DNA from: Haladaptatus pallidirubidus
GTDB lineage: Archaea; Halobacteriota; Halobacteria; Halobacteriales; Haladaptataceae
Reading direction: 5' to 3'
DNA length: 64,000 bases
Assembly (NCBI RefSeq): GCF_020700235.1
Contig: NZ_CP085301.1
Span: forward strand, 2,046,001-2,110,000
The notes under the pieces were generated by a model. That model did no database searches, was not told the origin of the DNA, and worked only from the letters and a program-made list of their open reading frames with translations. The translations under genes and the position numbers were made by a program. Each line of letters begins with the position of its first letter. Position 1 is the stretch's first letter. Of the stretch, positions 34,846 to 43,298 are shown in pieces.

Positions 34846-36513
34846 ATGCTTCACGCGAAAGGATCCCTCCTCACCATCGACGTGAGCGATCGATCCACAT
34901 CGACGACCGACATCGGGGGCGTCCTCTCACAGTTCATCGGCGGTCGAGGAATTGCAACAAAACTCGCCCACGATCGCATCCCATTTGACGCTGATCCGCT
35001 TGGTCCGAAGAACCGCGTATACATTTCGGCCGGTCCGCTCCAGCAGTCTCAGATGAGTTTCACCGGGCGGATGAATATGACTGGGCTGTCACCACTGACC
35101 GATGGGTTGCTGTCTACCAACGCGGGCGGCTACCTCTCGCGGAATTTTGTCAGATCCGGCCACAGCGTCGTCGAGATCATCGGCGCGAGCGATGAGTTGC
35201 TCGCGATTCATATCACTGACGAGGGCGTTGAGTTCGAGGAAGTTCCCGATCTTGCACAAGCGACCGTGCCTGAAGTCACCGACGCGATGAACGAGCGCCA
35301 CAAACTCCAGAGTGAAAATCTCGTCACTATTGGTCCTGCCGGTGAGAATCTCGTCCGGTTCGCGTGTCCGATAACCTATGACAGCCGAGCGTTCGGCCGC
35401 GGCGGTCTCGGTGCCGTCCTCGGTTCTAAAAACGTTAAGACAATATCCTTCCGTGGCGATTCAGAGCCGCCTGTTGAGATCGATGAAGACGTCCAATCAA
35501 AGCTTCATAGGGAGGCAGCGACCACCGACGATATGATGAAGCGACAGGGAACCACTTCAGGGACGGAGTTCATTAACGATAACTTCTCACTGCCGACGCG
35601 GTACTTCTCCGAGCAATCTTTTGAACACGTCGAGGACATCGGTGGAGATGCCGTTGAGGAGAAAAAATTCAAAAAGGAAGCCTGCTCGGTTTGTGCATTC
35701 GCCTGTAAGCTTCCAACTAAGGACGAGGATCGCGGCATTGTGACCGAGGGTCCAGAGTTCGAGACGGTGTTCTCGTTCGGGTCGAACTGCGGTATCGGCG
35801 ACATCGTCGACGTGATGCAGTCCAATGAGCTATGTGACATCTATGGGATGGATACCATTTCATGTGGCAATAGTGTCGCTGCGTACCTCGCGGCCCACGA
35901 TGAATTCGGCAACGCCGAACGTGTTCACGAATTGGTTGAAAAGATCGCCTACCGGAATGATGAGGGAGATTTACTCGCAGAAGGTGTCAATCGGGCCCAC
36001 GATGAGCTTGGTGTGGAGAACTTCACGGTAAAAGGCATGGAATTTGCAGCCCACGACGGCCGTGCTATCCACGGACAGGGTCTTTCATACGCTGTCGCGA
36101 ACCGCGGCGCCGACCATATGTACTCGACGATGCTCGGTCTCGAGTACGATGGTGAGATCAACCCCGAAGGAACTGCCGGCAAGGCGGAAGTCCTCATCGA
36201 ACAAGAAAACCATCACGCAATCCGTGATAGTGGAATCTTCTGTGCGTTCTCGGGCGACTACTTCACCAAAGAACAAAAGGAGACAATCTTTGAGGCCGAG
36301 TATGACGAGTTGCTCACGGTGGGCTCGCGGGTGATTGAACTCGAGCGACACTTCAACAATCAACGCGGCATGGATGCGGATGAGGACCGTCTTCCCTATG
36401 ATCTGCCGGATCTACAGGAATCGATCCAGGAGTACTATGAGCTGCGGGGCTGGAATGATAACGGAACTGTCCCCGAGAGCAACGTCGATGGCTTTGTGAC
36501 CGCAGACGACTAA
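34846..36513 (+). CDS. Aldehyde:ferredoxin oxidoreductase family protein (tungsten/molybdopterin type)
   Basis: A 555-residue protein of the AOR family. The N-terminal domain has 'FIGGRGIATKLAHDRIPFDADPLGP' in part and 'SMSFTGRMNMTGLSPLT'-like cofactor-contact sequence. The [4Fe-4S] ligands are 'CSVCAFAC' (CxxCxxxC, near residue 285) and a fourth Cys in 'DSGIFCAFS' near residue 470. AOR enzymes use a bis-pterin tungsten cofactor to oxidise aldehydes to acids with ferredoxin. Several ATGs exist upstream; 34846 is chosen because family similarity begins at once ('GSLLTIDVSDRST'). Its stop touches the stop of a convergent MoaD-like gene. Confidence 0.9.
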   Translation: MLHAKGSLLTIDVSDRSTSTTDIGGVLSQFIGGRGIATKLAHDRIPFDADPLGPKNRVYISAGPLQQSQMSFTGRMNMTGLSPLTDGLLSTNAGGYLSRNFVRSGHSVVEIIGASDELLAIHITDEGVEFEEVPDLAQATVPEVTDAMNERHKLQSENLVTIGPAGENLVRFACPITYDSRAFGRGGLGAVLGSKNVKTISFRGDSEPPVEIDEDVQSKLHREAATTDDMMKRQGTTSGTEFINDNFSLPTRYFSEQSFEHVEDIGGDAVEEKKFKKEACSVCAFACKLPTKDEDRGIVTEGPEFETVFSFGSNCGIGDIVDVMQSNELCDIYGMDTISCGNSVAAYLAAHDEFGNAERVHELVEKIAYRNDEGDLLAEGVNRAHDELGVENFTVKGMEFAAHDGRAIHGQGLSYAVANRGADHMYSTMLGLEYDGEINPEGTAGKAEVLIEQENHHAIRDSGIFCAFSGDYFTKEQKETIFEAEYDELLTVGSRVIELERHFNNQRGMDADEDRLPYDLPDLQESIQEYYELRGWNDNGTVPESNVDGFVTADD

Positions 36514-36792
36514 TCACCCACCTTGAATCGATGGGGTAACGCGGATGTCGTCATCTGTTTCTAGTTCCGTGTCTGGCCCATTTTGGTAGATTACATGCGT
36601 GCCGTTCCGAGTGACCGTCATCGATTCCCGTAGCTCCTCGTTCTCGAATAGCAAATCTTCGAGTCCAGGATGGTCGTCAGCGACCGTCGTGAGGAGATAA
36701 TCAACTGTCGTCTTCGGGGCAACCTCGCGTTCGACGGTCTTCTTGCCGACCACCTCTCGGAGCGGCCCGAAGAAGTGACATCGTACATGCAT
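36514..36792 (-). CDS. MoaD/ThiS-like sulfur-carrier protein
   Basis: A 92-residue ubiquitin-fold protein. 'MHVRCHFFGPLREVVGKKTVE' and 'TTVDYLLTTVADDHPGLEDLL' follow the MoaD pattern, and it ends in 'TPSIQGG', the Gly-Gly tail that is adenylated and thiocarboxylated. Such proteins give sulfur to the pterin dithiolene of Mo/W cofactors. Lying directly convergent with an AOR gene (stops at 36513 and 36514), it is probably the dedicated sulfur carrier for that enzyme's cofactor; the intimate linkage suggests joint transfer. Confidence 0.88.
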   Translation of the reverse strand: MHVRCHFFGPLREVVGKKTVEREVAPKTTVDYLLTTVADDHPGLEDLLFENEELRESMTVTRNGTHVIYQNGPDTELETDDDIRVTPSIQGG

Positions 36793-37167
36793 CGAACGAA
36801 GGTTGGTCTCGCGAGCACTTGTATACTGCCAATAAGCTCGCCGAACAAATATGAGTCCTCTACTCGTAGTCTGGTCATGCAGATCCAAGTCCGAACATAC
36901 GGACGGTGCGATTCGCACTGGATGATAAACAACTGAAGACAAAATCCAATGCGCACCGTCCGAACATTCGAGGCTACAATCACAAACCAAAAACAGGTGA
37001 GTGACGACCTCGACCAACTCGGATAGGCCGGGTCCAAATTCTGGAACGTCGGTCAGTTCTCGACGCCTGGTTCCCCCACACAGCCACCACGGAAAGTCAT
37101 CCAGGCCATCACACTCACAGTCCGCCAAGTGGTCCATGTTGCTGTTGTCTGTACGGATTTCAGGTTC

Positions 37168-37476
37168 TTATTCGATTTGTGTGCCACCGTCTGCAACAAG
37201 GGAATGATCAGTCGCTGCCTGCAGAAGTGGCGTTCGAATCGCAATGCCAACTCGATGCTTGCACGCACCGTAGTAGCGGTCGTCCGCAGGGCACTCGCAC
37301 GCGATCGGTATTCCCTCACAAACGATGACGAGATATTCGTGATCAGCTGGATTTGCGTGACTGGTATTGCGAACGCAAACACCCCTCGTGAGTGAAAATT
37401 CGAGGGCTTCGTACTGGGCGCGCTTTGCAACTCGGTTCGTGAACGTCAGGTGGGATAAGACGTTGTTACTGGACAT
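37168..37476 (-). CDS. SWIM zinc-finger protein, truncated by a nonsense codon
   Basis: A 102-residue protein starting 'MSSNNVLSHLTFTNRVAKRA'. The SWIM motif CxCx(n)CxH is present as 'CECPADDRYYGACKHR'. Compared with the copy at 48554, the frame ends at a TAA right after 'GGTQIE', but the tail ('DCECDGLDDFPWWLC', 'RRREL') continues in frame to about 37047. The tail's 'CWPC' is here 'WWLC', so a zinc ligand is lost too. SWIM domains bind DNA or proteins. A dyad leader element lies 27 bases before the ATG. Confidence 0.75.
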   Translation of the reverse strand: MSSNNVLSHLTFTNRVAKRAQYEALEFSLTRGVCVRNTSHANPADHEYLVIVCEGIPIACECPADDRYYGACKHRVGIAIRTPLLQAATDHSLVADGGTQIE

Positions 37477-37502
37477 ACTCGCTCCACGAGGCACATCTGA
37501 GT

Positions 37503-37529
37503 CGCCCCGCACCCCTTGGGGGCAGAAAA
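37503..37529 (-). promoter_or_regulatory. GC-rich dyad leader element 2
   Basis: Minus strand: TTTTCTGCCCCCAAGGGGTG then CGGGGC. It precedes the SWIM gene start (37476) by 27 bases and is nearly identical to element 1 before an unrelated gene. Confidence 0.7.
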
Positions 37530-37621
37530 CAACGTCTCTGAGAGTCATATCTCTCTTCTCATCGTTGGAAACTCATCGAATGACACAACGCTTATTATAC
37601 CTTGTTGTATAGGATCGAACA

Positions 37622-38314
37622 ATGATTGATGAGGAGCAACGAGGTATAAGGGCATGTATACAAATTCATCCGGGCGACGATTCCAGGATTTTCCGACTCG
37701 GCGCCGCTGACGACATTCTTCGCATATTGATTGATGCTCATGAGACAGAATTCACACTAAAAGAACTTGGTCGAGAAACCGACTATTCCCGATCAACCGT
37801 CTGGCGAGCACTTGAGTTGCTCACTGAGTTGGATATCATTCAGATCCGAGAGACCACACAGCGAAAGTACGTTTCCATCGATACAGAGCACATAGAGAAG
37901 TCAGAGCCCATCCTCGCCATCGAACAACCAGAATATCATCAACCGATTCGGACGTATGTTCAACGGATCCAAGATGCTCTCGGTGACACTGATGAGGTCC
38001 AGGACATCATTGGCGTCCTTGTGTTTGGAAGCGTTGCACGGGGCAAAGCAGATCGGAAGAGCGACATCGATCTCTTCGTCCTCGTCGAGGGAGATCGAAC
38101 TGTTGCTCGACGAATCGTCACAGAGGTTGCTGCTGAGCTGGGAGATGAACAATTCGACGGTGATCGCTACGAGTTTGAATCGTATATCGAATCCGTAGAG
38201 AGTGCACGGCGTGCTGGCACGAAACTCCGAGAGATCTTCCGTGAGGGAATTACCATTTACGGCGGGAATGAGTTCCAGCAAGTCAGAAAGGAGGTACTCG
38301 TGGATGAGCGGTAA
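37622..38314 (+). CDS. MNT-type nucleotidyltransferase antitoxin with N-terminal HTH
   Basis: A 230-residue protein. Residues about 25-85 form a winged helix ('FTLKELGRETDYSRSTVWRALELL'). From about residue 105 comes a minimal nucleotidyltransferase domain with 'VLVFGSVARGKADRKSDIDLFVLVEG', the GSxxxGxxxxxSD(I)D motif, quoted in part. MNT proteins neutralise HEPN RNase toxins by AMPylation. The next gene overlaps by 11 bases and is HEPN-like, so this is a HEPN-MNT (type VII) pair whose antitoxin may also autoregulate through its HTH. Confidence 0.85.
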   Translation: MIDEEQRGIRACIQIHPGDDSRIFRLGAADDILRILIDAHETEFTLKELGRETDYSRSTVWRALELLTELDIIQIRETTQRKYVSIDTEHIEKSEPILAIEQPEYHQPIRTYVQRIQDALGDTDEVQDIIGVLVFGSVARGKADRKSDIDLFVLVEGDRTVARRIVTEVAAELGDEQFDGDRYEFESYIESVESARRAGTKLREIFREGITIYGGNEFQQVRKEVLVDER

Positions 38315-38792
38315 TCGAATCGAGTCGCTCGTCGATGACGTACAAGCAGCCTTCGATCGCAGACCATCCGATATTGAAGCCGGACTCGATACGGAGAGTG
38401 CAGATATCCTCCAACTTCGAAAGTCTTGTCGGCTTCTTGCTGGCGCAGAGATACTGCTGGACAGCGGATTTTACACAATCGTCATTGAAGCATCGTTCGT
38501 CGCGATTGAGCGCGTTATCGAGTTTAAACTTCTCGAAAGCGGTATCGAACCCAGGGATCTCCCTGGTACGCATCCGGGTGTGTATCGGGAAGCAGCGATC
38601 CGAGGGATTCTATCAGAGTCTGTCGCTGCAGATCTCAAAGACTTGTGGCGCAACTACCGCGCAAAAACGTACTACCAGGATGGATTGGCCGCCAAAGAAC
38701 GTGCCGAGAAAATGTATGAGCTCGCTTCTGAGACGCATCTCTTCGTCGTTAACCTCTCCGCGAAGAAGCACGAATGCCTCTGCGATTCATGA
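38304..38792 (+). CDS. HEPN-domain protein (toxin of HEPN-MNT pair)
   Basis: A 162-residue all-helical protein of HEPN type. 'RKSCRLLAGAEILLDSGFYTIVIEASFVAIERVIEF' in part forms the first helix pair, and 'DLWRNYRAKTYYQDGLAAKERAEKMYELA' the last. The usual catalytic RX4-6H is not complete: the sequence is 'RNYRAKTYY', without His. It may be inactive, use other residues, or the motif may be shifted. The ATG lies inside the end of the MNT gene, which suggests coupling. Confidence 0.8.
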   Translation: MSGNRIESLVDDVQAAFDRRPSDIEAGLDTESADILQLRKSCRLLAGAEILLDSGFYTIVIEASFVAIERVIEFKLLESGIEPRDLPGTHPGVYREAAIRGILSESVAADLKDLWRNYRAKTYYQDGLAAKERAEKMYELASETHLFVVNLSAKKHECLCDS

Positions 38793-39185
38793 AACTCTGT
38801 GTTTCTATTGGTATAGATCTTTTTATACTCGGAATACGAATGGCTCGCTAGGAAACTCTTGTGTGAAAATCGAACCCGGATTGTATATCTTCAATCCTCA
38901 ATCTGTCGCTCTGTGCAACCCATATATGAGAGTATACTCAACAGACGATGATATTCATGTTCCACCTCTGTAATTAGTGCTATCGAGAACGTCATCACAT
39001 CGATCGCACCCCTGTGGTCGCAAAATACAGGATTGTTGGCCGTTCAATAAGTGCAATCAGTAATCTACGTCACGCCAAAATCGTCTTGGTAGTGGCCGAG
39101 AAACGCGTCTATCAGTCGATTACCCAACTATTTTTGACCGGTCGAAAACGAGCGCTTAGAGATACTGACTTGCCGCGAATACTAT
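38793..39185. other. Intergenic region between two toxin-antitoxin pairs
   Basis: I see no gene. The stretch is AT-rich and carries no recognisable RNA. Confidence 0.4.
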
Positions 39186-39620
39186 CTAGTTAGATGGTCG
39201 ATGTACAACTGTTTCGAGCTCGTCGAGATCTTCAAAGTCGCTATCTCCCGTCTGGAGGGTTTCACAGTTGGTGAGAACAGCTGTTGCGAGGTGAATCGCG
39301 TCTGCATACGACAGCTCGCGCTCGCGGCGCTGATAGTATTTCGTGCGGAGCCGTGATGCGTATAATGCGATTTCACTCGTGACAGGAACGACGTGGATCT
39401 GCTCGAAATCCTCGATCGCACTCGTGACAAGATCTGCTGTTTCACTCCCCACCTCGCGATTGAGGATATAATCAACCTCTGTCAAGGTGATCGTTGAAAC
39501 GATGCCACCAGCGTCCCGCGCATCGTGAATCATCTCTTCGGCGATATCCGACAGCGTCCCATCAAGACCATATTCGAGCCAGACCCACGAGTCGAGATAA
39601 ATCACACGTGTCTGCTCCAC
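39186..39620 (-). CDS. PIN-domain toxin (VapC-like)
   Basis: A 144-residue PIN domain. Acidic residues are in place: Asp in 'VIYLDSWVWLEY', Glu in 'TLTEVDYIL', Asp in 'ELSYADAIHLATA', and Asp in 'LQTGDSDFEDL'. PIN toxins cut RNA with Mg2+. It starts with GTG inside the end of the AbrB-type antitoxin gene (19-base overlap), the usual antitoxin-toxin order. Confidence 0.88.
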   Translation of the reverse strand: MEQTRVIYLDSWVWLEYGLDGTLSDIAEEMIHDARDAGGIVSTITLTEVDYILNREVGSETADLVTSAIEDFEQIHVVPVTSEIALYASRLRTKYYQRRERELSYADAIHLATAVLTNCETLQTGDSDFEDLDELETVVHRPSN

Positions 39621-39853
39621 TCGCGACGTTCTCGCTCTAACAACTCCGCTGCGTCGAGTTCAAGCGGCGCAGCACGCTTCCGAGCAGTTTTGAGACGGTT
39701 CATCGGGTCATTTGGAACGCCGATCATTCGAACTCCACCGTCCTCATCGAACCGAAAGAGGACTTTCTGCCCTTCTGTGAGCTGGAGTCGCTCTCGAACT
39801 TTCTTTGGGATGGTGATTTGTCCCTTGCTGGTGATTGTTGCTTCGTACGACAT
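39602..39853 (-). CDS. AbrB/SpoVT-type antitoxin (VapB-like)
   Basis: An 83-residue swapped-hairpin DNA-binding protein. 'ATITSKGQITIPKKVRERLQLTEGQKVLFRF' is the classical AbrB/MazE domain, followed by a C-terminal arm ('ARKRAAPLELDAAELLERERREW') that should wrap the toxin. It probably represses its own operon together with the PIN protein. Confidence 0.9.
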   Translation of the reverse strand: MSYEATITSKGQITIPKKVRERLQLTEGQKVLFRFDEDGGVRMIGVPNDPMNRLKTARKRAAPLELDAAELLERERREWSRHV

Positions 39854-39967
39854 CGTCTGTTCTCCTTACAAAATATTCGTTTGTAATGCGTATATCTGTT
39901 TCGCATACCGCTGTACTATCGTCTGACTTCGGGCCACACCAAGATCAACGACTATCGCTTAATCGAA

Positions 39968-40105
39968 TCAGTAAATCGCGATCCCGTCGTGGTTGCATTC
40001 CGGACACTCGCTCGTTTCGACCTCGACCGTGATTCCACACTGCCGACACTCGGCGATGACGGTGCTGTATGATCGGCCAGTGATCTGCGTCAGGAGGTCT
40101 TTCAT
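39968..40105 (-). CDS. Tiny zinc-ribbon protein (45 residues), copy A
   Basis: A 45-residue protein, 'MKDLLTQITGRSYSTVIAEC' then 'RQCGITVEVETSECPECNHD', ending 'GIAIY'. Two CxxC knuckles form one zinc ribbon. Its ATG overlaps the stop of the preceding zinc-ribbon gene (ATGA). The same overlapping pair recurs at 50417-50736. Function unknown; the conservation argues that it is a real gene. Confidence 0.75.
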   Translation of the reverse strand: MKDLLTQITGRSYSTVIAECRQCGITVEVETSECPECNHDGIAIY

Positions 40106-40278
40106 GCGAACTCCGGCCTGTGATTGATTTGTTGTTCGTGGATGACGAGGCCACAGTCCTCGCAGACTGTTTCAATTACGTTGGTGGTGACTAGGCCGTT
40201 GCATTTGGGACACTGGGTAGTTGGTTCGCTCGGTACATCTTCGTCGAAGCCAGTCGCATAGCTGTCGCTGAGTATCAT
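40102..40278 (-). CDS. Tiny TFIIB-like zinc-ribbon protein (58 residues), copy A
   Basis: A 58-residue protein. 'TQCPKCNGLVTTNVIETVCEDCGLVIHEQQINHRPEF' (in part) has the CxxC-x(15-17)-CxxC layout and 'ETVCEDCGLVI' wording of the TFIIB N-terminal zinc ribbon, without the cyclin folds. It may bind RNA polymerase or a similar target. A dyad leader element lies 37 bases upstream. Copy B is about 80% identical. Confidence 0.8.
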   Translation of the reverse strand: MILSDSYATGFDEDVPSEPTTQCPKCNGLVTTNVIETVCEDCGLVIHEQQINHRPEFA

Positions 40279-40314
40279 TGAAATCGTGACTCATCGAGAC
40301 GTTTCATCTGGACC

Positions 40315-40342
40315 GCCCCGCACCCTTCAGGGGACGATAAAA
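40315..40342 (-). promoter_or_regulatory. GC-rich dyad leader element 3
   Basis: Minus strand: TTTTATCGTCCCCTGAAGGG then TGCGGGGC. It stands before the zinc-ribbon pair. The loop TGAA differs from other copies while the arms and the GGGTGCGGGGC end are kept. Confidence 0.65.
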
Positions 40343-40568
40343 TTCTACGGTGGTCGAAGCATATCGGCAGAAAACACACGAGTCAGATAATAACTATCAA
40401 CGACAAATTACACTATTTGATATCTTTGGGTATTGGTCAACGTTTCTATTGTAGTAGTCTTCCTCCTCTCGTCTTCGATAATTGGGTCTTATGGATGCTG
40501 AAGCAATGTTCGTGCACATACTGGTTGGGGGAAGTAGACAAATATGAACAGATCGACCTTTAGATCGA

Positions 40569-41687
40569 TTATTTCTCTTGTAGCAGCGCCTCATCGCCGT
40601 ACGTCGTACGAAGTGAGTCTAAATACTCGCGTTGATCCCGCAATCGACCAGTCGGTTCAGCGAACGTATAATCGAACATCTCATCCGGATTGGCATCGTG
40701 TTCCTCCACTGGTTCGATCAGATTTGCAAGGGTATTCTCGATTTCAGAATCGATACGGCTGATCTCGTCGTCGTCGAGGCGATCTGTGTTGCGGAGGAAT
40801 GATTCAAACCGACTCAGTGGATCACGCTGGCGCCAGCGTTCGACGTCTGCTTGGTCACGGTACACCGAGGGGTCATCGGCAGTCGTGTGTGCGCCGAATC
40901 GGTATTGAATTGCTTCGATCAGAGTCGGCCGTGGGCGACCGTCAGTTGGTTGGGTTGCCTTCTTGCGAGCAGCATCCGTTACGGCATACATCGCAAGTGG
41001 ATCCATGCCATCGACCTGTACGCCTTCAAAACCATAGGCATGCGCTTTCTGTGCGAAGGTTGCACTGGCCGTCTGGCGCTTGGTGGGGACAGAGATGGCC
41101 CATTGATTATTGTTACAAATGAACACCGCCGGAACGTCAAACACGCCAGCGAAATTGAGTGCTTCGTGGAAATCACCTTCTGACGTAGCACCGTCACCGA
41201 AGTGGGCAACCGTCACGTGGTCATCGTTTTTTAATTTCGCCGCCCATGCCATCCCGACCACGTGCGGGAGGTGATCTCCAATAGTGATATTGAGTGGCAG
41301 AATGTTTTTATCTGCGAGTGCTGCGTTCCCGTGTTCATCACCTGCCCAGTACAGTAAGTACTCCCATGGGAACCCTCGTGCGACAACAGCGCCGTGTTCG
41401 CGGTATTGGTATGAGATGACATCCTCGTCGGCCAGTGCATACGTCGAGCCGATTTGTGCACCCTCTTGGCCAGCTAGTGACGAGTAGGTTCCAAGACGAC
41501 CCTGTCGCTGTAAACTGATGATGCGCTCATCGAATCGACGACAGAACTGCATATCGCGGTATATTGCTATAAACGTCTCATCGTCGAGGTCGGGTACGAG
41601 CTCTGGTGTAACAACGTGACCGTCGGCGTCCAATACTTGTATCCGATCACTTGGATTGCGTGTTAGTAGCTCGGTTGTGCGTATCAT
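40569..41687 (-). CDS. Pyruvate dehydrogenase-type E1 alpha, without neighbouring E1 beta
   Basis: A 372-residue E1 alpha of the PdhA/branched-chain type. 'QRQGRLGTYSSLAGQEGAQIGS', 'SYQYREHGAVVARG' and the ThDP motif 'HFGDGATSEGDFHEALNFA' ending in 'CNNNQWAIS' are present. The family works with E1 beta, E2 and E3, none of which lies beside it. It may share subunits encoded elsewhere (for instance the aco E1 beta and E2 13 kb away) or be an orphan paralogue. Lower GC than the aco genes suggests a separate origin. Confidence 0.88.
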   Translation of the reverse strand: MIRTTELLTRNPSDRIQVLDADGHVVTPELVPDLDDETFIAIYRDMQFCRRFDERIISLQRQGRLGTYSSLAGQEGAQIGSTYALADEDVISYQYREHGAVVARGFPWEYLLYWAGDEHGNAALADKNILPLNITIGDHLPHVVGMAWAAKLKNDDHVTVAHFGDGATSEGDFHEALNFAGVFDVPAVFICNNNQWAISVPTKRQTASATFAQKAHAYGFEGVQVDGMDPLAMYAVTDAARKKATQPTDGRPRPTLIEAIQYRFGAHTTADDPSVYRDQADVERWRQRDPLSRFESFLRNTDRLDDDEISRIDSEIENTLANLIEPVEEHDANPDEMFDYTFAEPTGRLRDQREYLDSLRTTYGDEALLQEK

Positions 41688-41795
41688 TCACTATCGAATA
41701 CGTTGCCCGACCGGTCACAAAAAACGTATGGTTGTCATAAAAAATCGCTTCAATATAGAACTGAGAATACATCTGTCTACTATAATGATGGCATT

Positions 41796-42254
41796 TTAGA
41801 TAATCCCTTGGAACGTTAGTATAATCTGAGCGATGATGGCAGATCCGAAGAACGTTCCGAAAAAAACGAAGACAGCTACTGTCACCAGTTTCCAGCTCAC
41901 TTCTTTCATACGCGTCGTTTGAAGTCCGATTGAGAGTCCCGCATATGCGAGAATAGGCGTTGTGGTTGCTAAGAAGTCAACCTGCTCTGTTAGCGAGAGT
42001 ACGGTTGACTGCACGGGCGAAAATGGAAGTGCCAGAACGAAGGCAATGATCATCGCATAGGCAAACGAGGGCAGTTCAAGAGGTACTAACCGACCAAGCA
42101 GCATCGCGACAAATCCAATTGCGATAATGAGGACCATTCCTGGGAGTGCCGTTCCAATACCAATTCCGTACCCGATTTTGTTGCCAACCAACGTGATAAC
42201 CCCAACGATGATTAGCATCTTCAACGAATCGGTAGCGAACTCATCAAGCTCCAT
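41796..42254 (-). CDS. Small permease subunit, partner of DUF3100 protein
   Basis: A 152-residue membrane protein with about four hydrophobic helices ('MLIIVGVITLVGNKIGYGIGIG', 'GMVLIIAIGFVAMLLGRLVPL', 'LVTVAVFVFFGTFFGSAIIAQI'), each quoted in part. Its ATG shares one base with the stop of the DUF3100-type gene, so both are translated together. I do not recognise a transport family by itself; the pair looks like a two-subunit permease. Confidence 0.75.
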   Translation of the reverse strand: MELDEFATDSLKMLIIVGVITLVGNKIGYGIGIGTALPGMVLIIAIGFVAMLLGRLVPLELPSFAYAMIIAFVLALPFSPVQSTVLSLTEQVDFLATTTPILAYAGLSIGLQTTRMKEVSWKLVTVAVFVFFGTFFGSAIIAQIILTFQGII

Positions 42255-43117
42255 CAGTTTTCACCTCCCAATTTTGAGGTGAGAAATCCATAGAGAGCGT
42301 TGATAAGCGGAAGCCCAACAAAAATGACGACATAGAGCCCAGTGATGCCAGTAAGCAGGTTGCTCGTTGCTGCAAACGATAACACTTGATCTTTCGGGAC
42401 GGACGTCGTCGCCTCTGCTAACGAACTCGAACAGGCAGTCATCATGCTCGCGCTGCCCATCCCACAGGCCATCGAGAGTGCAAGAGGGTGAAGTCCGGTC
42501 GCAGGGGCAAAGCCGCCTAACAACCCAAAGAAAATCGTTCCTAAGACAGTCCCAGTGATGTACGTCCCGAGAACGCCACGTCCCTCTGGCGAGTCAATTC
42601 CGTATTTGTCTGTAACCACACCCAGTGTTGGTTCACGAGCAATGCTGACCGCACTACCGATCGCTTCGCGTTTGAGCCCGAGAAAGAGAGCAAGTGGTAA
42701 TGCAAGGAAGATGGTTCCAAGGTTTCCCAATTCCTGTAGGAGAAATGCGGGACCAGCAGAGATGAGATCGTTAAACGATGGTGCAACTAACGTGCCATAC
42801 TTCACTCCGAGCGGCATGAGTGCCACAATGAGAAGCGGGGAGCTGATTTTGCTAACGTCCTTGGAGACGACTTCCCGAAGCGGTTCGAGATACCGACCAA
42901 GGACGCTGTAACTAATCAGAATACCAATCACGACTGCGAAGAGCATCGGAAGCAAAACTACTTGTCCTGGGCCGAGTGGGAAGGTCTGAGTCCCAATCAA
43001 CTCCGTAATAGCAACAATCAGGAGTACGGTTCCATGTGTCCGGAGATGCTCACTCCAGCGGCCATTCGTTCGAATTGGATTCCACCGATCAGTTGATGTG
43101 TCCGTATCTTCAGGCAT
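42254..43117 (-). CDS. DUF3100-family membrane protein
   Basis: A 287-residue protein with about seven to eight hydrophobic helices. Segments such as 'GPGQVVLLPMLFAVVIG', 'SSPLLIVALMPLGVKYG' and 'GMGSASMMTACSSSLAE' fit the DUF3100 family, which is found next to amidohydrolase and peptidase genes. With the following small membrane protein it probably forms a transporter for an amino acid or a small peptide-like molecule. The M20 peptidase gene lies divergent, 180 bases away, and a likely partner for the same substrate. Confidence 0.78.
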   Translation of the reverse strand: MPEDTDTSTDRWNPIRTNGRWSEHLRTHGTVLLIVAITELIGTQTFPLGPGQVVLLPMLFAVVIGILISYSVLGRYLEPLREVVSKDVSKISSPLLIVALMPLGVKYGTLVAPSFNDLISAGPAFLLQELGNLGTIFLALPLALFLGLKREAIGSAVSIAREPTLGVVTDKYGIDSPEGRGVLGTYITGTVLGTIFFGLLGGFAPATGLHPLALSMACGMGSASMMTACSSSLAEATTSVPKDQVLSFAATSNLLTGITGLYVVIFVGLPLINALYGFLTSKLGGEN

Positions 43118-43298
43118 ATGCTACCATCTCACACATATGCGTTACCTCTACAAGAGATCTATAAAAATCATTCTATGGGATACACATTCCTTCGATTTTC
43201 TATCTATTATGAACAACTATCTCAACGAACGAAGTGACCAAAGAATGCCGATATACCACTCACTCTACTTCTGACAGGACCATTTCTCATTATCCCGT

